From: Thermohalobaculum sp039513195
Lineage (GTDB): Bacteria > Pseudomonadota > Alphaproteobacteria > Rhodobacterales > Rhodobacteraceae
DNA length: 64,000 nucleotides
NCBI GenBank assembly: GCA_039513195.1
Contig: JBCCRM010000018.1
Location: 29,079 to 93,078, forward strand
Direction of reading: 5' to 3'
The translations under genes and the position numbers were made by a program. A model generated the notes under the pieces. The model was not told the origin of the DNA and did no database searches. It saw only the letters and a program-made list of their open reading frames with translations. Below, in pieces: positions 24,389 to 33,443 of this stretch. How positions within the stretch are numbered: position 1 is the first letter of the stretch; each line of letters opens with the position of its first letter.

Positions 24389-26110
24389 TCAGCCTTGCCC
24401 GGCGAAGCGGGCCGACATCTCCTTCCGCGCATCGTCGGTGATCTTCGCGAACAGATTGTCGGGCACCTGGAAGGCATGGCCGGGGGGCAGGGCATTCAAC
24501 GCTGCCGCTGTGTCGTCAGGCCAGGCATTCGCGTCATCGGGGCAGCCGAGCGCCTTCAGCGTCGTGTCGGAGGCGTCGGGGATGAAGGGCCGCGACAGGA
24601 TCGCATAGAGCCGGATCAGGTTCAGCGCGTAGCGGATGATCGCGGCTGCTCGCGCCGGATCGGTCTTCACCACGGCCCAAGGTTCCGCTGCCTGGAGATA
24701 CTCGTTCCCCGCCACCCAGATCGCGCGAAGCTCGCTGGCGGCCTTGCGGATCTCGATCGCCTCCCACTGCGCTTCATAGGCGGCCAGGCGGCGTGCGATC
24801 TCTGCGGTTACCGCGGCCTCTGCCGGGCCTGTCTCGCCCCCCTCCGGCACCTGTTCCCCGAATTTGGAGCGGCAGAACTTCGTGACCCGGCTGACAAAAT
24901 TGCCGAGCACATCGGCGAGGTCCTTATTCACGCCGGACTGAAAGCTCTCCCAGGTAAAGTCGGCGTCCGAGCCTTCCGGCGCATTCGACAGCAGCCACCA
25001 GCGCCAATAGTCCGCCGGCAGTATCTCCAATGCCTGGTCCATGAACACGCCGCGGCCCTGACTGGTCGAGAATTTACCGCCTTCGTAATTGAGCCAGTTA
25101 AAGCTCTTGATGAAGTCGACCAGCTTCCACGGCTCGCCCGAGCCGAGGATCGTCGCCGGGAAGCTAAGCGTGTGGAAGGGCACATTGTCCTTGCCCATGA
25201 ACTGCACATAGCGGACGTCCTCGGCGCCCTTGTCGGTGCGCCACCACCGCTGCCACGCCCCGTCGTCATGCCCGGAGGCATCCGCCCATTCCGCCGTGGC
25301 GGCGATGTATTCGATGGGCGCATCGAACCAGACATAGAAGACCTTCCCCTCCATCCCCGGCCAGGATGCGCCGCCGCGCTTGACCGGGACGCCCCAGTCG
25401 AGATCGCGGGTGATACCGCGGTCCTGCAGTCCGTCGCCGTCATGGAGCCATTTCTTCGCGATGGAGGTCGACAGCACCGGCCAATCGGTTTTGCTTTCGA
25501 TCCAGGTGTCGAGCTTCTCGCGCATCGCCGATTGGCGCAGATAAAGATGCTTGGTCTCCCGAACCTCCAAGTCGCTCGAGCCGGAGATGGCCGAGCGCGG
25601 ATTGATCAGATCCGTGGGCTCGAGCTGCTTGGTGCAGTTTTCGCATTGGTCCCCGCGGGCGCGTTCATAGCCGCAATTGGGGCAGGTGCCCTCGATGTAC
25701 CGGTCAGGCAGATAGCGGCCATCGGCGTTTGAATAGACTTGGCGCTCCATCACCTCGGCGATCAGCCCGGCATCGGCGAGGCGACCGGCAAAGTGCTGGG
25801 TCAGCGCGCGGTTGCGGTCGGAAGAAGAGCGGCCGAAATGGTCGAAGCTGAGGCGAAAGCCGTCTGACAGGTGCTTTTGCACCTGCCACAACCGCGCGCA
25901 GTAGGCGTCGACGGGCTCGTCCGCCGCAGCGGCGGCAAGCTCCGCCGGCGTGCCGTGCTCGTCGGTCGCACAGATCAGCATTACCTCGTGCCCCCGGGCG
26001 CGCATATAGCGGGCATAGGCATCGGATGGCAGCATGCTGCCAACCAGATTGCCGAGATGCTTCACGCCATTAATATACGGCAGCGCCGAGGTGATGAGGA
26101 TACGCGCCAT
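24389..26110 (-). CDS. metG: Methionyl-tRNA synthetase
   Basis: A 573-residue class I aminoacyl-tRNA synthetase. The HIGH-type motif is H18-L-G-N21, the KMSKS-type motif K346-F-S-T-S350, and the connective-peptide zinc site has C143, C146, C156 and C159. The protein stops after the anticodon-binding helical domain and lacks the C-terminal tRNA-binding (EMAP-like) extension of E. coli MetG, as in many alphaproteobacteria. The ATG at 26110 begins the recognisable M-A-R-I-L-I-T-S-A-L-P. The TIR-like gene follows after four bases, so metG appears to share a transcript with it. Confidence 0.97.
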   Translation of the reverse strand: MARILITSALPYINGVKHLGNLVGSMLPSDAYARYMRARGHEVMLICATDEHGTPAELAAAAADEPVDAYCARLWQVQKHLSDGFRLSFDHFGRSSSDRNRALTQHFAGRLADAGLIAEVMERQVYSNADGRYLPDRYIEGTCPNCGYERARGDQCENCTKQLEPTDLINPRSAISGSSDLEVRETKHLYLRQSAMREKLDTWIESKTDWPVLSTSIAKKWLHDGDGLQDRGITRDLDWGVPVKRGGASWPGMEGKVFYVWFDAPIEYIAATAEWADASGHDDGAWQRWWRTDKGAEDVRYVQFMGKDNVPFHTLSFPATILGSGEPWKLVDFIKSFNWLNYEGGKFSTSQGRGVFMDQALEILPADYWRWWLLSNAPEGSDADFTWESFQSGVNKDLADVLGNFVSRVTKFCRSKFGEQVPEGGETGPAEAAVTAEIARRLAAYEAQWEAIEIRKAASELRAIWVAGNEYLQAAEPWAVVKTDPARAAAIIRYALNLIRLYAILSRPFIPDASDTTLKALGCPDDANAWPDDTAAALNALPPGHAFQVPDNLFAKITDDARKEMSARFAGQG

Positions 26111-26279
26111 GTTGCTTTCTCCGGGGGACTGCGGCGGGTTCTACCTGCTCCCGCTTACAGCGGTCAACGCGGGCCAGCCGGGCGGATCGGTGCCGCGATG
26201 ATCTGCTGCATTCTCGGCGCCCCTGGCTGTCAGTTAAGTTGTCGAATCTAGAAGCTGAAGTGACCCCGAGGATCGAGCC

Positions 26280-26717
26280 ATGCGCTTTCAGCCGACATTA
26301 CTGACGCGTTTTGCAGTGGCACAGACCGCAGGTCTTCTGATTGGCATTTGCGCCTTTGTGCTCGTGCCTGCCGTCATGCCGGAGGGCGACCCGATGATGC
26401 GCTGGGGCATCCTGCTTTGGTACCCGACCCTCGCTGCAATCATCGCGCTGTTGGGGGAGAGCCTCTGCCGGTCGGAAGAGGGCCTGCTGGCGCCCTGGTG
26501 GCTTGTTGGATCGGCGATCGGGGCCTGGATGACGCTCGTCCTGACGTTGTTTGCCCATCAATCCATGGGCGCCTTCCTGCAACAGCTTTTCGGCCCCGAC
26601 AGCGCCTTTGCGTCGGCCTACTGGTTCGTGCTGGAGGGAGCGCTGGCGGGTGCCGCCCTCGGCTATGTGGCCGAGCGCGGCAGTGCGCATTTGGTGGACG
26701 AGGCATCGAACGGTTGA
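26280..26717 (+). CDS. Integral membrane protein of unknown function (145 aa)
   Basis: A 145-residue protein with about four membrane helices (residues roughly 10-30, 42-60, 72-92 and 112-132) and a short cytoplasmic tail. A GAGG ribosome site precedes the ATG. No charged motif or family is recognised. It lies 82 bases upstream of the Kef-type antiporter on the same strand and might be co-transcribed with it. Confidence 0.7.
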   Translation: MRFQPTLLTRFAVAQTAGLLIGICAFVLVPAVMPEGDPMMRWGILLWYPTLAAIIALLGESLCRSEEGLLAPWWLVGSAIGAWMTLVLTLFAHQSMGAFLQQLFGPDSAFASAYWFVLEGALAGAALGYVAERGSAHLVDEASNG

Positions 26718-26798
26718 TTGCGGTGGCCAGTTGGTCTTGAACTCCCCTTACCGAGTGGGCGGCCAACGCCGTTCCAGGCACGGTCAGCGGAGGTGGAG

Positions 26799-28553
26799 AT
26801 GGCAGGCACCCCGGTCGATCCTTTTTTGGTCGAGGCGGCAACTCTGCTCGGCGCTGCGGTGGTTGCGGTGCCGATCGCGAAACGGCTCGGCCTCGGCTCG
26901 GTGCTGGGCTATCTCGCCGCAGGGGTGATCATTGGGCCCTTCGGCCTCGGCTTGATCTCTGGCGCCAAGGACGTGCTCCATTTCGCTGAGTTTGGCGTCG
27001 TCATCCTGTTGTTCGTCATCGGGCTGGAGCTGCATCCGAGCCGGTTATGGCGCCTGCGGGCGGATATCTTCGGGCTCGGGGCTTTGCAGGTCGGGGCTAC
27101 CGGCGCGGTCATATCTGCGGCGCTCTGGCTCGGTGGGGTCGCCAACCTGCTGGCGGCCTTGGCGCTCGGCCTGGCCTTGGCGCTTTCGTCGACTGCTTTT
27201 GCGGTGCAGTTGATGCGCGACCGGGGCGAACTTGCGCGGGAACATGGTCAGCGGGCGCTGTCCATCCTGCTCTTCCAAGACTTGGCTATCGTACCGCTGC
27301 TGGCCTTTGTGGCCCTGATCGCCCCCGGCTCGGAAGGGGAGAGCTTCGACCACTGGGCGCTTTTGCGTGGGGTTGCGGCGCTGGCGGCCGTGCTGCTGAT
27401 CGGCCGGTTTGGGCTCAACCCCATCTTCCGGCTGCTCGCCAGGACCGGGGCCGACGAGACCTTCACCGCGGCTGCGCTGATGATCGTGGTGGGCTCGGCC
27501 CTCCTGATGCAGATGGCCGGGCTTTCCATGGCGCTCGGTGCGTTCCTCGCCGGCGTCCTGCTGGCGGAGTCGGAGTTTCGCCATCAGCTTGAGACGGATA
27601 TCGAGCCGTTCCGCGGCCTGTTGTTGGGCCTCTTCTTCATGGCGGTCGGTATGGGCATCAATCTGCCGGTGGTTTTGGAGGCGGTTTGGCTCATCCTCGG
27701 CGCGGCCCTGGCGCTCTATCTCGGAAAGGCGGCGATCATCTTCCTGCTGTGCCGCAGTATGGGCTCGACTGTCCCGGACGGGATCCGCGTCGCAAGTATT
27801 CTAGGGCAGGGGGGCGAATTCGGCTTTGTCGTCTTCGGTGCGGGCGCCGCCTTGCAGATCTGGCCCGACCGGGTTGAGAGCATTCTGGCGGCAATCGTTG
27901 CTGTGACCATGCTGATGACGCCGCTGGTCGTGAAGTATGCCGATACCTTTGCGCAACGGTTCACCAGGCAGGACATGGACGGCATCGACGATGTCGAGCG
28001 GGCGGGGAGCGCGCCCATCATCGTTGCGGGCTTTGGCCGGTTCGGGCAAATCATCGCCCGGGTTTTGAAGTTGCGCGGCTATGACGTGACGCTGATCGAC
28101 AACGATCCCAACCGGATCCGCATCGCCGAAACCTTTGGGAACAAGGTGTTCTTCGGCGATCTCCGCCGGGGTCATATTCTGCGTGCTGCCGGGGCGGAGG
28201 AGGCGCGGGCGATCTTTGTGTGTGTGGATGACCCGAAGACGACCCTGTTGTCGGTGGAGGCCCTGCGCCGCCGGTTTCCCGGTAAACTGTTGTTCGCCCG
28301 GGCTGCGGACCGGTTTGCGGAGATCGAGCTGACGAAGTCGGGGGCCGATGGGGTGATACGCGAGATGGCGGAAAGCGCGATCGAGCTGTCGCGCCGCGCC
28401 CTGGTCAGATTGGGCGAGGGCGATGCGGCATCGGAAACCATCGCAGAGTTTCGCCGCCGCGATGCGGAACTTCTGCGGCTGCAGTCGGAGTTCGGGGCCC
28501 ATGGCGGGTATGAGCGTTTGCGGAAGTCTTACTCCCTCCAGGAGGAGCGCTGA
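26799..28553 (+). CDS. Kef-type K+/H+ antiporter with RCK domain (CPA2 family)
   Basis: A 584-residue inner-membrane transporter. The start is the ATG at 26799, which has GGAGGTGGAG directly upstream. Residues about 8-385 form 12 or so membrane helices of the Na+/H+ exchanger fold (L-G-Y-L-A-A-G-V-I-I-G-P-F-G-L, A-L-S-S-T-A-F-A-V-Q). Residues from about 403 are a TrkA-N/RCK domain with the nucleotide-binding G-F-G-R-F-G and an acidic D-N-D-P-N end to the second strand. KefB/KefC use this domain to sense glutathione adducts or nucleotides; no KefF/KefG ancillary gene is adjacent. The RraB-like gene follows after three bases. Confidence 0.93.
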   Translation: MAGTPVDPFLVEAATLLGAAVVAVPIAKRLGLGSVLGYLAAGVIIGPFGLGLISGAKDVLHFAEFGVVILLFVIGLELHPSRLWRLRADIFGLGALQVGATGAVISAALWLGGVANLLAALALGLALALSSTAFAVQLMRDRGELAREHGQRALSILLFQDLAIVPLLAFVALIAPGSEGESFDHWALLRGVAALAAVLLIGRFGLNPIFRLLARTGADETFTAAALMIVVGSALLMQMAGLSMALGAFLAGVLLAESEFRHQLETDIEPFRGLLLGLFFMAVGMGINLPVVLEAVWLILGAALALYLGKAAIIFLLCRSMGSTVPDGIRVASILGQGGEFGFVVFGAGAALQIWPDRVESILAAIVAVTMLMTPLVVKYADTFAQRFTRQDMDGIDDVERAGSAPIIVAGFGRFGQIIARVLKLRGYDVTLIDNDPNRIRIAETFGNKVFFGDLRRGHILRAAGAEEARAIFVCVDDPKTTLLSVEALRRRFPGKLLFARAADRFAEIELTKSGADGVIREMAESAIELSRRALVRLGEGDAASETIAEFRRRDAELLRLQSEFGAHGGYERLRKSYSLQEER

Positions 28554-28556
28554 TCG

Positions 28557-29297
28557 ATGGAGCAATGGTGTCTGTATGCCTGCGAGCTGGAGGGTCGGCC
28601 CGCCTTTATCACCTGCGACCAGTCGGCAAAGGCGAGGCTGGCGGCGCAGGGGCTGACGCGGCTTTCGGTGGTTCGGGCGGGGGTCGCGCAACCGCGGGAC
28701 ACGAAGACCCGGCAGGGCCTGATCCCGATGCGGGCGCTCGGCGCGTTCGAGGCTGCACTGGTTCGGGCGATGGCTGCCCTCGGCGGGCTGCATGTGGGCA
28801 AGGTGAACTACGAGGGGCAGCAGAGCTGGTACTTCTATGGCCCGCAGACGATGCGGCCCGAGGAGATGCTGAGCGATCTGGAGGCGTCGCAGCGGGTGGC
28901 GCTTGCCCATGTGGCAATCGACGATGCGCAGCACGAGCACTTCGAGCGCACGCTGATGCCGGGTCCGGACGAGCTGCGCACGATCCGGGATTTGCGCGCG
29001 CTGGAGACCTTGGCGGCGCAAGGCGATGTGCCGGAGCGGCCGCGCCGGATCGACTATGTCGCGGATTTCATGGATGACCGTGCGCGGGAGCGGTTTTGCC
29101 AAAGGGTGGCGGAACAGGGTTACATCGTCACCGGCAAGGCGGCAGGGAAGACGCCACTGCCGGCGCGGGCCTATTTCCACAAGATCGACAGCACCGACTT
29201 GGCGAGCGTCAGCAAGACATCCGACGCGTTGCAACGCCTGGTCGCGCGGCATAGGGGACGCTTTGTCGGTTGGACGGCGCAGCCGGTAACCCAGTAG
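28557..29297 (+). CDS. DUF695/RraB-like protein
   Basis: A 246-residue cytoplasmic protein starting at the ATG at 28557, three bases after the Kef-type gene, with GGAGGAGCG upstream. The N-terminal half resembles the DUF695 fold (G-R-P-A-F-I-T, W-Y-F-Y-G), and the C-terminal ~85 residues match RraB-type ribonuclease-E regulators (Y-V-A-D-F-M-D-D-R-A-R-E-R-F and G-Y-I-V near 215). RraB binds RNase E and modulates mRNA decay in gamma-proteobacteria; whether this protein does so is inference. Co-transcription with the antiporter is likely. Confidence 0.7.
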   Translation: MEQWCLYACELEGRPAFITCDQSAKARLAAQGLTRLSVVRAGVAQPRDTKTRQGLIPMRALGAFEAALVRAMAALGGLHVGKVNYEGQQSWYFYGPQTMRPEEMLSDLEASQRVALAHVAIDDAQHEHFERTLMPGPDELRTIRDLRALETLAAQGDVPERPRRIDYVADFMDDRARERFCQRVAEQGYIVTGKAAGKTPLPARAYFHKIDSTDLASVSKTSDALQRLVARHRGRFVGWTAQPVTQ

Positions 29298-29309
29298 GGC
29301 GTTCGGCAA

Positions 29310-29334
29310 CCCGGTCCTGTTTGAAGAGGCCGGG
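29310..29334. terminator. Hairpin between convergent RraB-like and PaiB-like genes
   Basis: CCCGG at 29310-29314 pairs with CCGGG at 29330-29334, extended by a G-U and a further G-C pair, in the 39-base gap between two converging genes. It would serve as a terminator for either strand, but the stem is short and lacks a T-run. Confidence 0.35.
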
Positions 29335-29336
29335 CG

Positions 29337-29951
29337 TCAGTCGTCCGCGGGCAGGGCGCGCATCAGGGCTGCCAGTTGCGCCGTTTCAAGCCCGGCGGAA
29401 GTTCCCTTGGCAAGCTCGGCTGCGGCGCCCGCTCTCGCCATCGCGCTGCGGTTTTGGTTGAGCTTGAAGGTCGAGGCGACACTGTCGACCGTCATCTCGA
29501 CCGGGAGGATCATCCGCATCATGCGTTTCATCGCGTCAGGGGACATCTTTGCTGTTTTCCAGACGGGTTTTGGGGCCAGCGACGCTTCGAACCGGTCGGA
29601 GAGCCGGTCGAGATGGGCGTGCAGATCCCAGTCCGCGAGCTTGAGCTCGCCACGCAGATGCGCGGCGACATAGTTCCAGGTCGGAACCATATCCGCCTCG
29701 CCCCCATACCAATCCGGCGAGACATAGCCGTCCGGGCCTGAAACGATCAGCAGGGCTGGCCGTGGCCCAGCCTTGAGCGCGCGCAGGATCGGATTAGCCC
29801 GGGTCAGGTGGGCTTCGAGCCGATTGTCGTCGAGCCAAAACGGAATGTGCGACGCCTCGCCGTCCACCACCAGCACCCCGAAACCGCGATCCCGGGCGAA
29901 GGCCATGGCGCGAGCGTCGGTTTCCTTGCGAAAAGCTGGGTTCGGATGCAT
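29337..29951 (-). CDS. FMN-binding PaiB-type negative regulator
   Basis: A 204-residue protein from the ATG at 29951, four bases after the methyltransferase stop; the longer frame runs into that gene. The start M-H-P-N-P-A-F and later H-I-P-F-W, P-D-W-Y and V-P-T-W-N-Y-V-A-A-H are the hallmark motifs of the PaiB/FMN-binding split-barrel family. PaiB in Bacillus acts as a protease/sporulation regulator; in proteobacteria the role is unclear. It is probably cotranscribed with the methyltransferase. Confidence 0.85.
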   Translation of the reverse strand: MHPNPAFRKETDARAMAFARDRGFGVLVVDGEASHIPFWLDDNRLEAHLTRANPILRALKAGPRPALLIVSGPDGYVSPDWYGGEADMVPTWNYVAAHLRGELKLADWDLHAHLDRLSDRFEASLAPKPVWKTAKMSPDAMKRMMRMILPVEMTVDSVASTFKLNQNRSAMARAGAAAELAKGTSAGLETAQLAALMRALPADD

Positions 29952-29955
29952 GGGG

Positions 29956-30726
29956 TCAAGCTGCCACGGCACTGGTGAGGATGGGAACGGCCGAGAAGAA
30001 GAATTCGCCCTCCTCCTCCGCCCGGTCGAGCGCGTCGATCCAGGCTGTGGCCCGTGCGCGTGGGACGCCCTGATCGACCGCATGGGCGGCGATCATCCGG
30101 GCGGCCCACCAGGCAAAGGTGGATTGGTCGAAGCTGGGATTGACCACCGGCACAGGGATCTGGCGGACCCCGGCGAATCCGCTGCGGGCGAGCATCGGCG
30201 CGAGCTTGGCCGGCAGGTTGGGCCAGGGGGCGTGGCCGTCCCAGGCGTCGATCAACGTCTCGGTCAGTGCGTCCTCCGGCCCGTGCCAAAAGGCGCTGTC
30301 CCAATTGGTGGCCAGACAGAGCAGCCGCCCGCCTGGCTTGAGGACCCGCCGGATCTCGGTCAGCGTCGCGGTGATGTCGGGGATGTATTCGATGACTTGC
30401 ACGGCGACGGCGGCATCGAACACCGCGTCGGGGTAATCGAGGTGCCGCACATCGCCGATCTGCGGGCTGACCGCGGGCACACCATCGCAGGCAGCTTTCG
30501 CGGCCTCGATCTGGTCGGGCGATATGTCTATCCCCGCGGCGAGGCCATGGGGGCCGATGGCGAGACCGATTTCGCGCAGTAGGTAGCCTGCGCCGCAGCC
30601 GATTTCGACCACCCGCTCGCCGCGCCGGGGCGCAAGTTCTTGCATCACGGCATTGCGCCGGGCGGCCATATCCCTGCATTGCGCCAGCCGCTGCTGGATG
30701 CCTGCGATTTCGCCGATGAAGTCCAT
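29956..30726 (-). CDS. SAM-dependent class I methyltransferase
   Basis: A 256-residue methyltransferase, started at the ATG at 30726. Motif I is V-V-E-I-G-C-G-A-G-Y near residue 40, followed by G-I-D-I-S-P, Q-I-G-D-V-R-H-L and V-I-E-Y-I-P with a post-motif L-K-P-G-G-R-L-L. This is the UbiE/type-11 fold; the substrate cannot be told. No Shine-Dalgarno is seen before the start. A related but broken methyltransferase lies just upstream at 30990-31642, so the pair may have arisen by duplication. Confidence 0.88.
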   Translation of the reverse strand: MDFIGEIAGIQQRLAQCRDMAARRNAVMQELAPRRGERVVEIGCGAGYLLREIGLAIGPHGLAAGIDISPDQIEAAKAACDGVPAVSPQIGDVRHLDYPDAVFDAAVAVQVIEYIPDITATLTEIRRVLKPGGRLLCLATNWDSAFWHGPEDALTETLIDAWDGHAPWPNLPAKLAPMLARSGFAGVRQIPVPVVNPSFDQSTFAWWAARMIAAHAVDQGVPRARATAWIDALDRAEEEGEFFFSAVPILTSAVAA

Positions 30727-30989
30727 GGCTGGGAGGTATGTGCCTGGCTTCCGCCTGTCTAGAGCGGCTTCCGCTGCGCGGCAGGCCCGATGTTTCTGCC
30801 GGGTGGTCCGCTGAGACGGACCCGCCACCTCCCCCGCCCACCCACCCATGGGAGCTGGCGGGTCCGTGCCGTGGATGTGCGGTCGCCCGACACGCGCGTC
30901 TCGGCGGGTTTAAAGGGCGGTCGCGGTGGTCACTGCCGAGAGCATTACAAAGCCGAAGCGGCCGTCCCGATCAGCATCATCGAGCGGCT

Positions 30990-31642
30990 TCAGCAAGGCC
31001 TTTGCCTGGCCGCCATCAAGGCCCTCGCTTTCGGCAAAGGCTGCCATGACAAGCGCCGAGCAATAGGCCTAGTTGTCCGACTGTATGCGCGGGCGAAGAC
31101 GGTAAAGGGCTCCCGCGCGATGCCGTCGACACTGGCTTTCTGGAGCATCCGCGGCAGGGTCAAAGGGAACATCTGGCGGGGAAAATGGGCGCGCCAGGCA
31201 TCGACTCTGCGCTGGGTCAGGGCGGGCTGTGGTCCACGAACTCTGAAATGATCCCAGAGAACTGAGAGGATTGCGAACCATCCACCCGGTTTCATGACCC
31301 GCCGGACCTCAGCCAGACCCGCTTCGGTGTCGGGAACGTAATCGAGCACCTCCGGCGACGCCACTCGGTCAAACGGGCGGTATCGAATGGACGGGCGACC
31401 GCGTCGGCCTCGATAAAGTCGAGGGTCGCCATGCCCGCGCGAGGCCGCAACGCGACTGCGATCTGGTCGGCGCCGAGATCGATACCGACCGCATGGCCGT
31501 CCTGCGCCACGACGCGAGCGATTTCGACGGTCAGATGACTGCCGCCGCCGCCGAGGTCGAGCGCCCGTTTACGGCGGGCTAATTGCAGCGTGCGATAGGC
31601 GAGGCGGAACCGTCGGGCGCCTCGACTGAGCGCCCTTGTCAC
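30990..31642 (-). pseudogene. Frameshifted SAM-dependent methyltransferase
   Basis: The 5' part (31642 to about 31380) encodes motif I (A-L-D-L-G-G-G-G-S-H-L) and G-I-D-L-G-A-D-Q. The 3' part continues in another frame (31364 to 30990) with E-V-L-D-Y-V-P-D-T-E and V-M-K-P-G-G-W-F. At the junction the code for P-F-D occurs twice, once in each frame; deleting 14 bases there would join the halves as R-P-F-D-R-V-A-S-P-E. So an imperfect 14-base duplication appears to have broken the gene. It is similar in layout to the intact methyltransferase at 29956-30726. Confidence 0.75.
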
Positions 31643-31800
31643 CGGCCCATATCGCCGCTGGACGCCATTGGCCGTCCCTCTTGCTTTGCCGCGGAAGACG
31701 ACCCAAGGCGCCTGTCATGGGAAACGGCCATCGGTGCCGACCGCATTGACCGGAAGCGTCACGATAGGGCCGCGAGGGTGCGGCCCCATCGGCATAGATT

Positions 31801-32472
31801 TCAGCCTTGGCTCGCCGAGGGATCCAACACGGCAAGGACCTCGCGGGTGGCGCTGTCGATGCGCAGCACCGTGCCCTGAATCCGCACATAGCTCTCGCCC
31901 GCGCCGGGACGCGGAAGATCGTATTGGCGCCAATCGAGTCGTACCCGCGGTTGGCGGCGTGCCACGCGATCGCCGACGCCGTAGCGGGTGTCGGACTGGA
32001 AGATGCTCTGACGCTCGAACGCGCCGCGCGGGTCGAGAGGCGGCTGAACGTCGACCTCGGCCGGTTGCACCGGGGCGGTCTGCTCGATCACCACGACGAC
32101 CGGAGGCGGCCGACGATCGATCCGTTCGGCGAAGATGAACGGCCTGAGACCGCGCCGATAGCCGGGTTCCTGCAATCCGGTCGGGCGCACCGCGAAAGCC
32201 CGTTGCCGGGCGACGCGCCGTGCCCGTTGCACCGTGCGCCCTGACCGGTCGACCCGGCCACCGCGAATGGCGGCACCATAGGGCCGCCGCTGCGAGCCCA
32301 CAGGCTGGATGCCGAGCCGCACCGCGCGCTGGCGTTCCAGCGACGCCACGAACTGGCTGGCGGAGATCAGCGGTGCCGCCTTTGCCGATGCGCCGGGCAG
32401 GACTGCGCTGGCTGCCAGGACCAGCGATGCGACGCCAGCGACGCCAATCAACCGTTTGATAAGCTCATTCAT
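31801..32472 (-). CDS. Exported RcnB-like protein
   Basis: A 223-residue exported protein from the ATG at 32472 (a GTG 18 bases upstream is an alternative). A signal peptide of about 33 residues ends near A-K-A-A-P. The mature part is Arg/Pro-rich. The end, Y-D-L-P-R-P-G-A-G-E-S-Y-V-R-I-Q followed by V-L-R-I-D, resembles the C-terminal module of RcnB-type periplasmic proteins. RcnB influences nickel/cobalt export in E. coli, but no metal transporter is nearby, so that function should not be assumed. Confidence 0.65.
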   Translation of the reverse strand: MNELIKRLIGVAGVASLVLAASAVLPGASAKAAPLISASQFVASLERQRAVRLGIQPVGSQRRPYGAAIRGGRVDRSGRTVQRARRVARQRAFAVRPTGLQEPGYRRGLRPFIFAERIDRRPPPVVVVIEQTAPVQPAEVDVQPPLDPRGAFERQSIFQSDTRYGVGDRVARRQPRVRLDWRQYDLPRPGAGESYVRIQGTVLRIDSATREVLAVLDPSASQG

Positions 32473-32652
32473 TAGACCACCCCGTCTCACTTTGACATAA
32501 TCCCAACCTTATCAGCTGGCTTCGAAATGGCCAGGGGACAGACATCGCAGGGGAGAAGTGCGGATCTTCCCCGCGCGGCAATTCGGTGCCAGATCTTAAC
32601 GGCCGCCGGGTCCCAGTTCGTTTCCCTTGCGCGGCGCGAGGATTGGCGCCAC

Positions 32653-33117
32653 ATGTCTGGAATGAAACAGGGGTTTTCCGCTATTTTGCTTGTGTTCCTC
32701 GCCTTTGGCCATGCCTCGGCGGCGGAGCTTTCGGACATTCCCGGCGATGTCGTGACGCCGCAGGCTTTCCGCGATTATGCGGAGGGGTACACGCTTTACT
32801 TCGAGCGTGACGGCGAGCCTTGGGGCGCAGAAAGCTTCGAGGAGGGCGGCGCGACCGTCTGGCGGTTCCCGGATGGCACCTGCGCCGATGGCGCCTGGAA
32901 AGCCCATGGCGCGCAGATTTGCTTCTACTATGGCGAAGGCTCGGACGTGCTGTGCTGGCGGATGTTCCAGGACGACCGGGGCATGCTGGCCCGACTGCTC
33001 GGCGACGGTCCGCAAAGCGGGATGGAGCTGCGCATCACCGGTCGCGATCAGCGGCCGCTGTTGTGTGGGGAGGAGGCGCTGCCAACCTCCGCCCCCAATG
33101 CGCCTTACCGCTGGTGA
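32653..33117 (+). CDS. Exported protein of unknown function (DUF995-like)
   Basis: A 154-residue protein with a signal peptide ending H-A-S-A-A near residue 24. The mature part contains G-Y-T-L-Y-F-E-R-D-G-E-P-W-G, W-R-F-P-D-G-T-C and I-C-F-Y-Y-G, a pattern of small beta-strands with four Cys that may form disulphides, loosely like DUF995 exported proteins. The start could also be the ATG at 32662. It converges end to end with the DUF1330 gene (stop at 33117, neighbour's stop at 33118). Confidence 0.65.
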   Translation: MSGMKQGFSAILLVFLAFGHASAAELSDIPGDVVTPQAFRDYAEGYTLYFERDGEPWGAESFEEGGATVWRFPDGTCADGAWKAHGAQICFYYGEGSDVLCWRMFQDDRGMLARLLGDGPQSGMELRITGRDQRPLLCGEEALPTSAPNAPYRW

Positions 33118-33414
33118 TCAGCTCTCGACGCCCTCGACGATGGTGATTGAGGCGATACCGGCGCCGACCCGGTGCTCCCGCAGGGTTTGGTACGCCTCGG
33201 ACCGGTAGCAATCGAGTGCGGCCTGGTAGCTCGGGAATTCGATCACGACATTGCGCGGGCGGGATAGGGGTCCCTCGACCTCTTCATGTGTTCCGGCGCG
33301 GACAAGGAATGTCCCGCCGAACTCGCCGAAAACGTCGGGGGTGCCCGCAGCATAGCGGCTGTAGGGCTCCGGGTCGGTGACCTCGACATGCGCGATCCAG
33401 TAGCCTTTGGCCAT
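33118..33414 (-). CDS. DUF1330 domain protein
   Basis: A 98-residue ferredoxin-like-fold protein starting at the ATG at 33414 with a very strong ribosome site (GAGGAGGGA). The sequence M-A-K-G-Y-W-I-A-H-V-E-V-T-D, G-G-T-F-L-V-R-A-G and R-N-V-V-I-E-F-P-S-Y matches DUF1330 closely. The family is a dimeric alpha/beta-barrel of unknown function. It follows xseA by 29 bases on the same strand and is probably in its operon. A much longer frame through this region is not coding. Confidence 0.92.
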   Translation of the reverse strand: MAKGYWIAHVEVTDPEPYSRYAAGTPDVFGEFGGTFLVRAGTHEEVEGPLSRPRNVVIEFPSYQAALDCYRSEAYQTLREHRVGAGIASITIVEGVES

Positions 33415-33443
33415 TGCTTTCCCTCCTCTCGTTGGCTGATTGT

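Noticed and set aside
24257..25732. 491-residue open frame antisense to metG
   Set aside because: metG is complete on the other strand.
27801..29309. 502-residue minus-strand open frame over the Kef-type and RraB-like genes
   Set aside because: Covers two well-supported plus-strand genes and has no recognisable domain.
31801..32472. Nickel/cobalt regulator RcnB assignment
   Set aside because: Only the short C-terminal motif matches, and no metal-efflux gene is nearby; kept as RcnB-like only.
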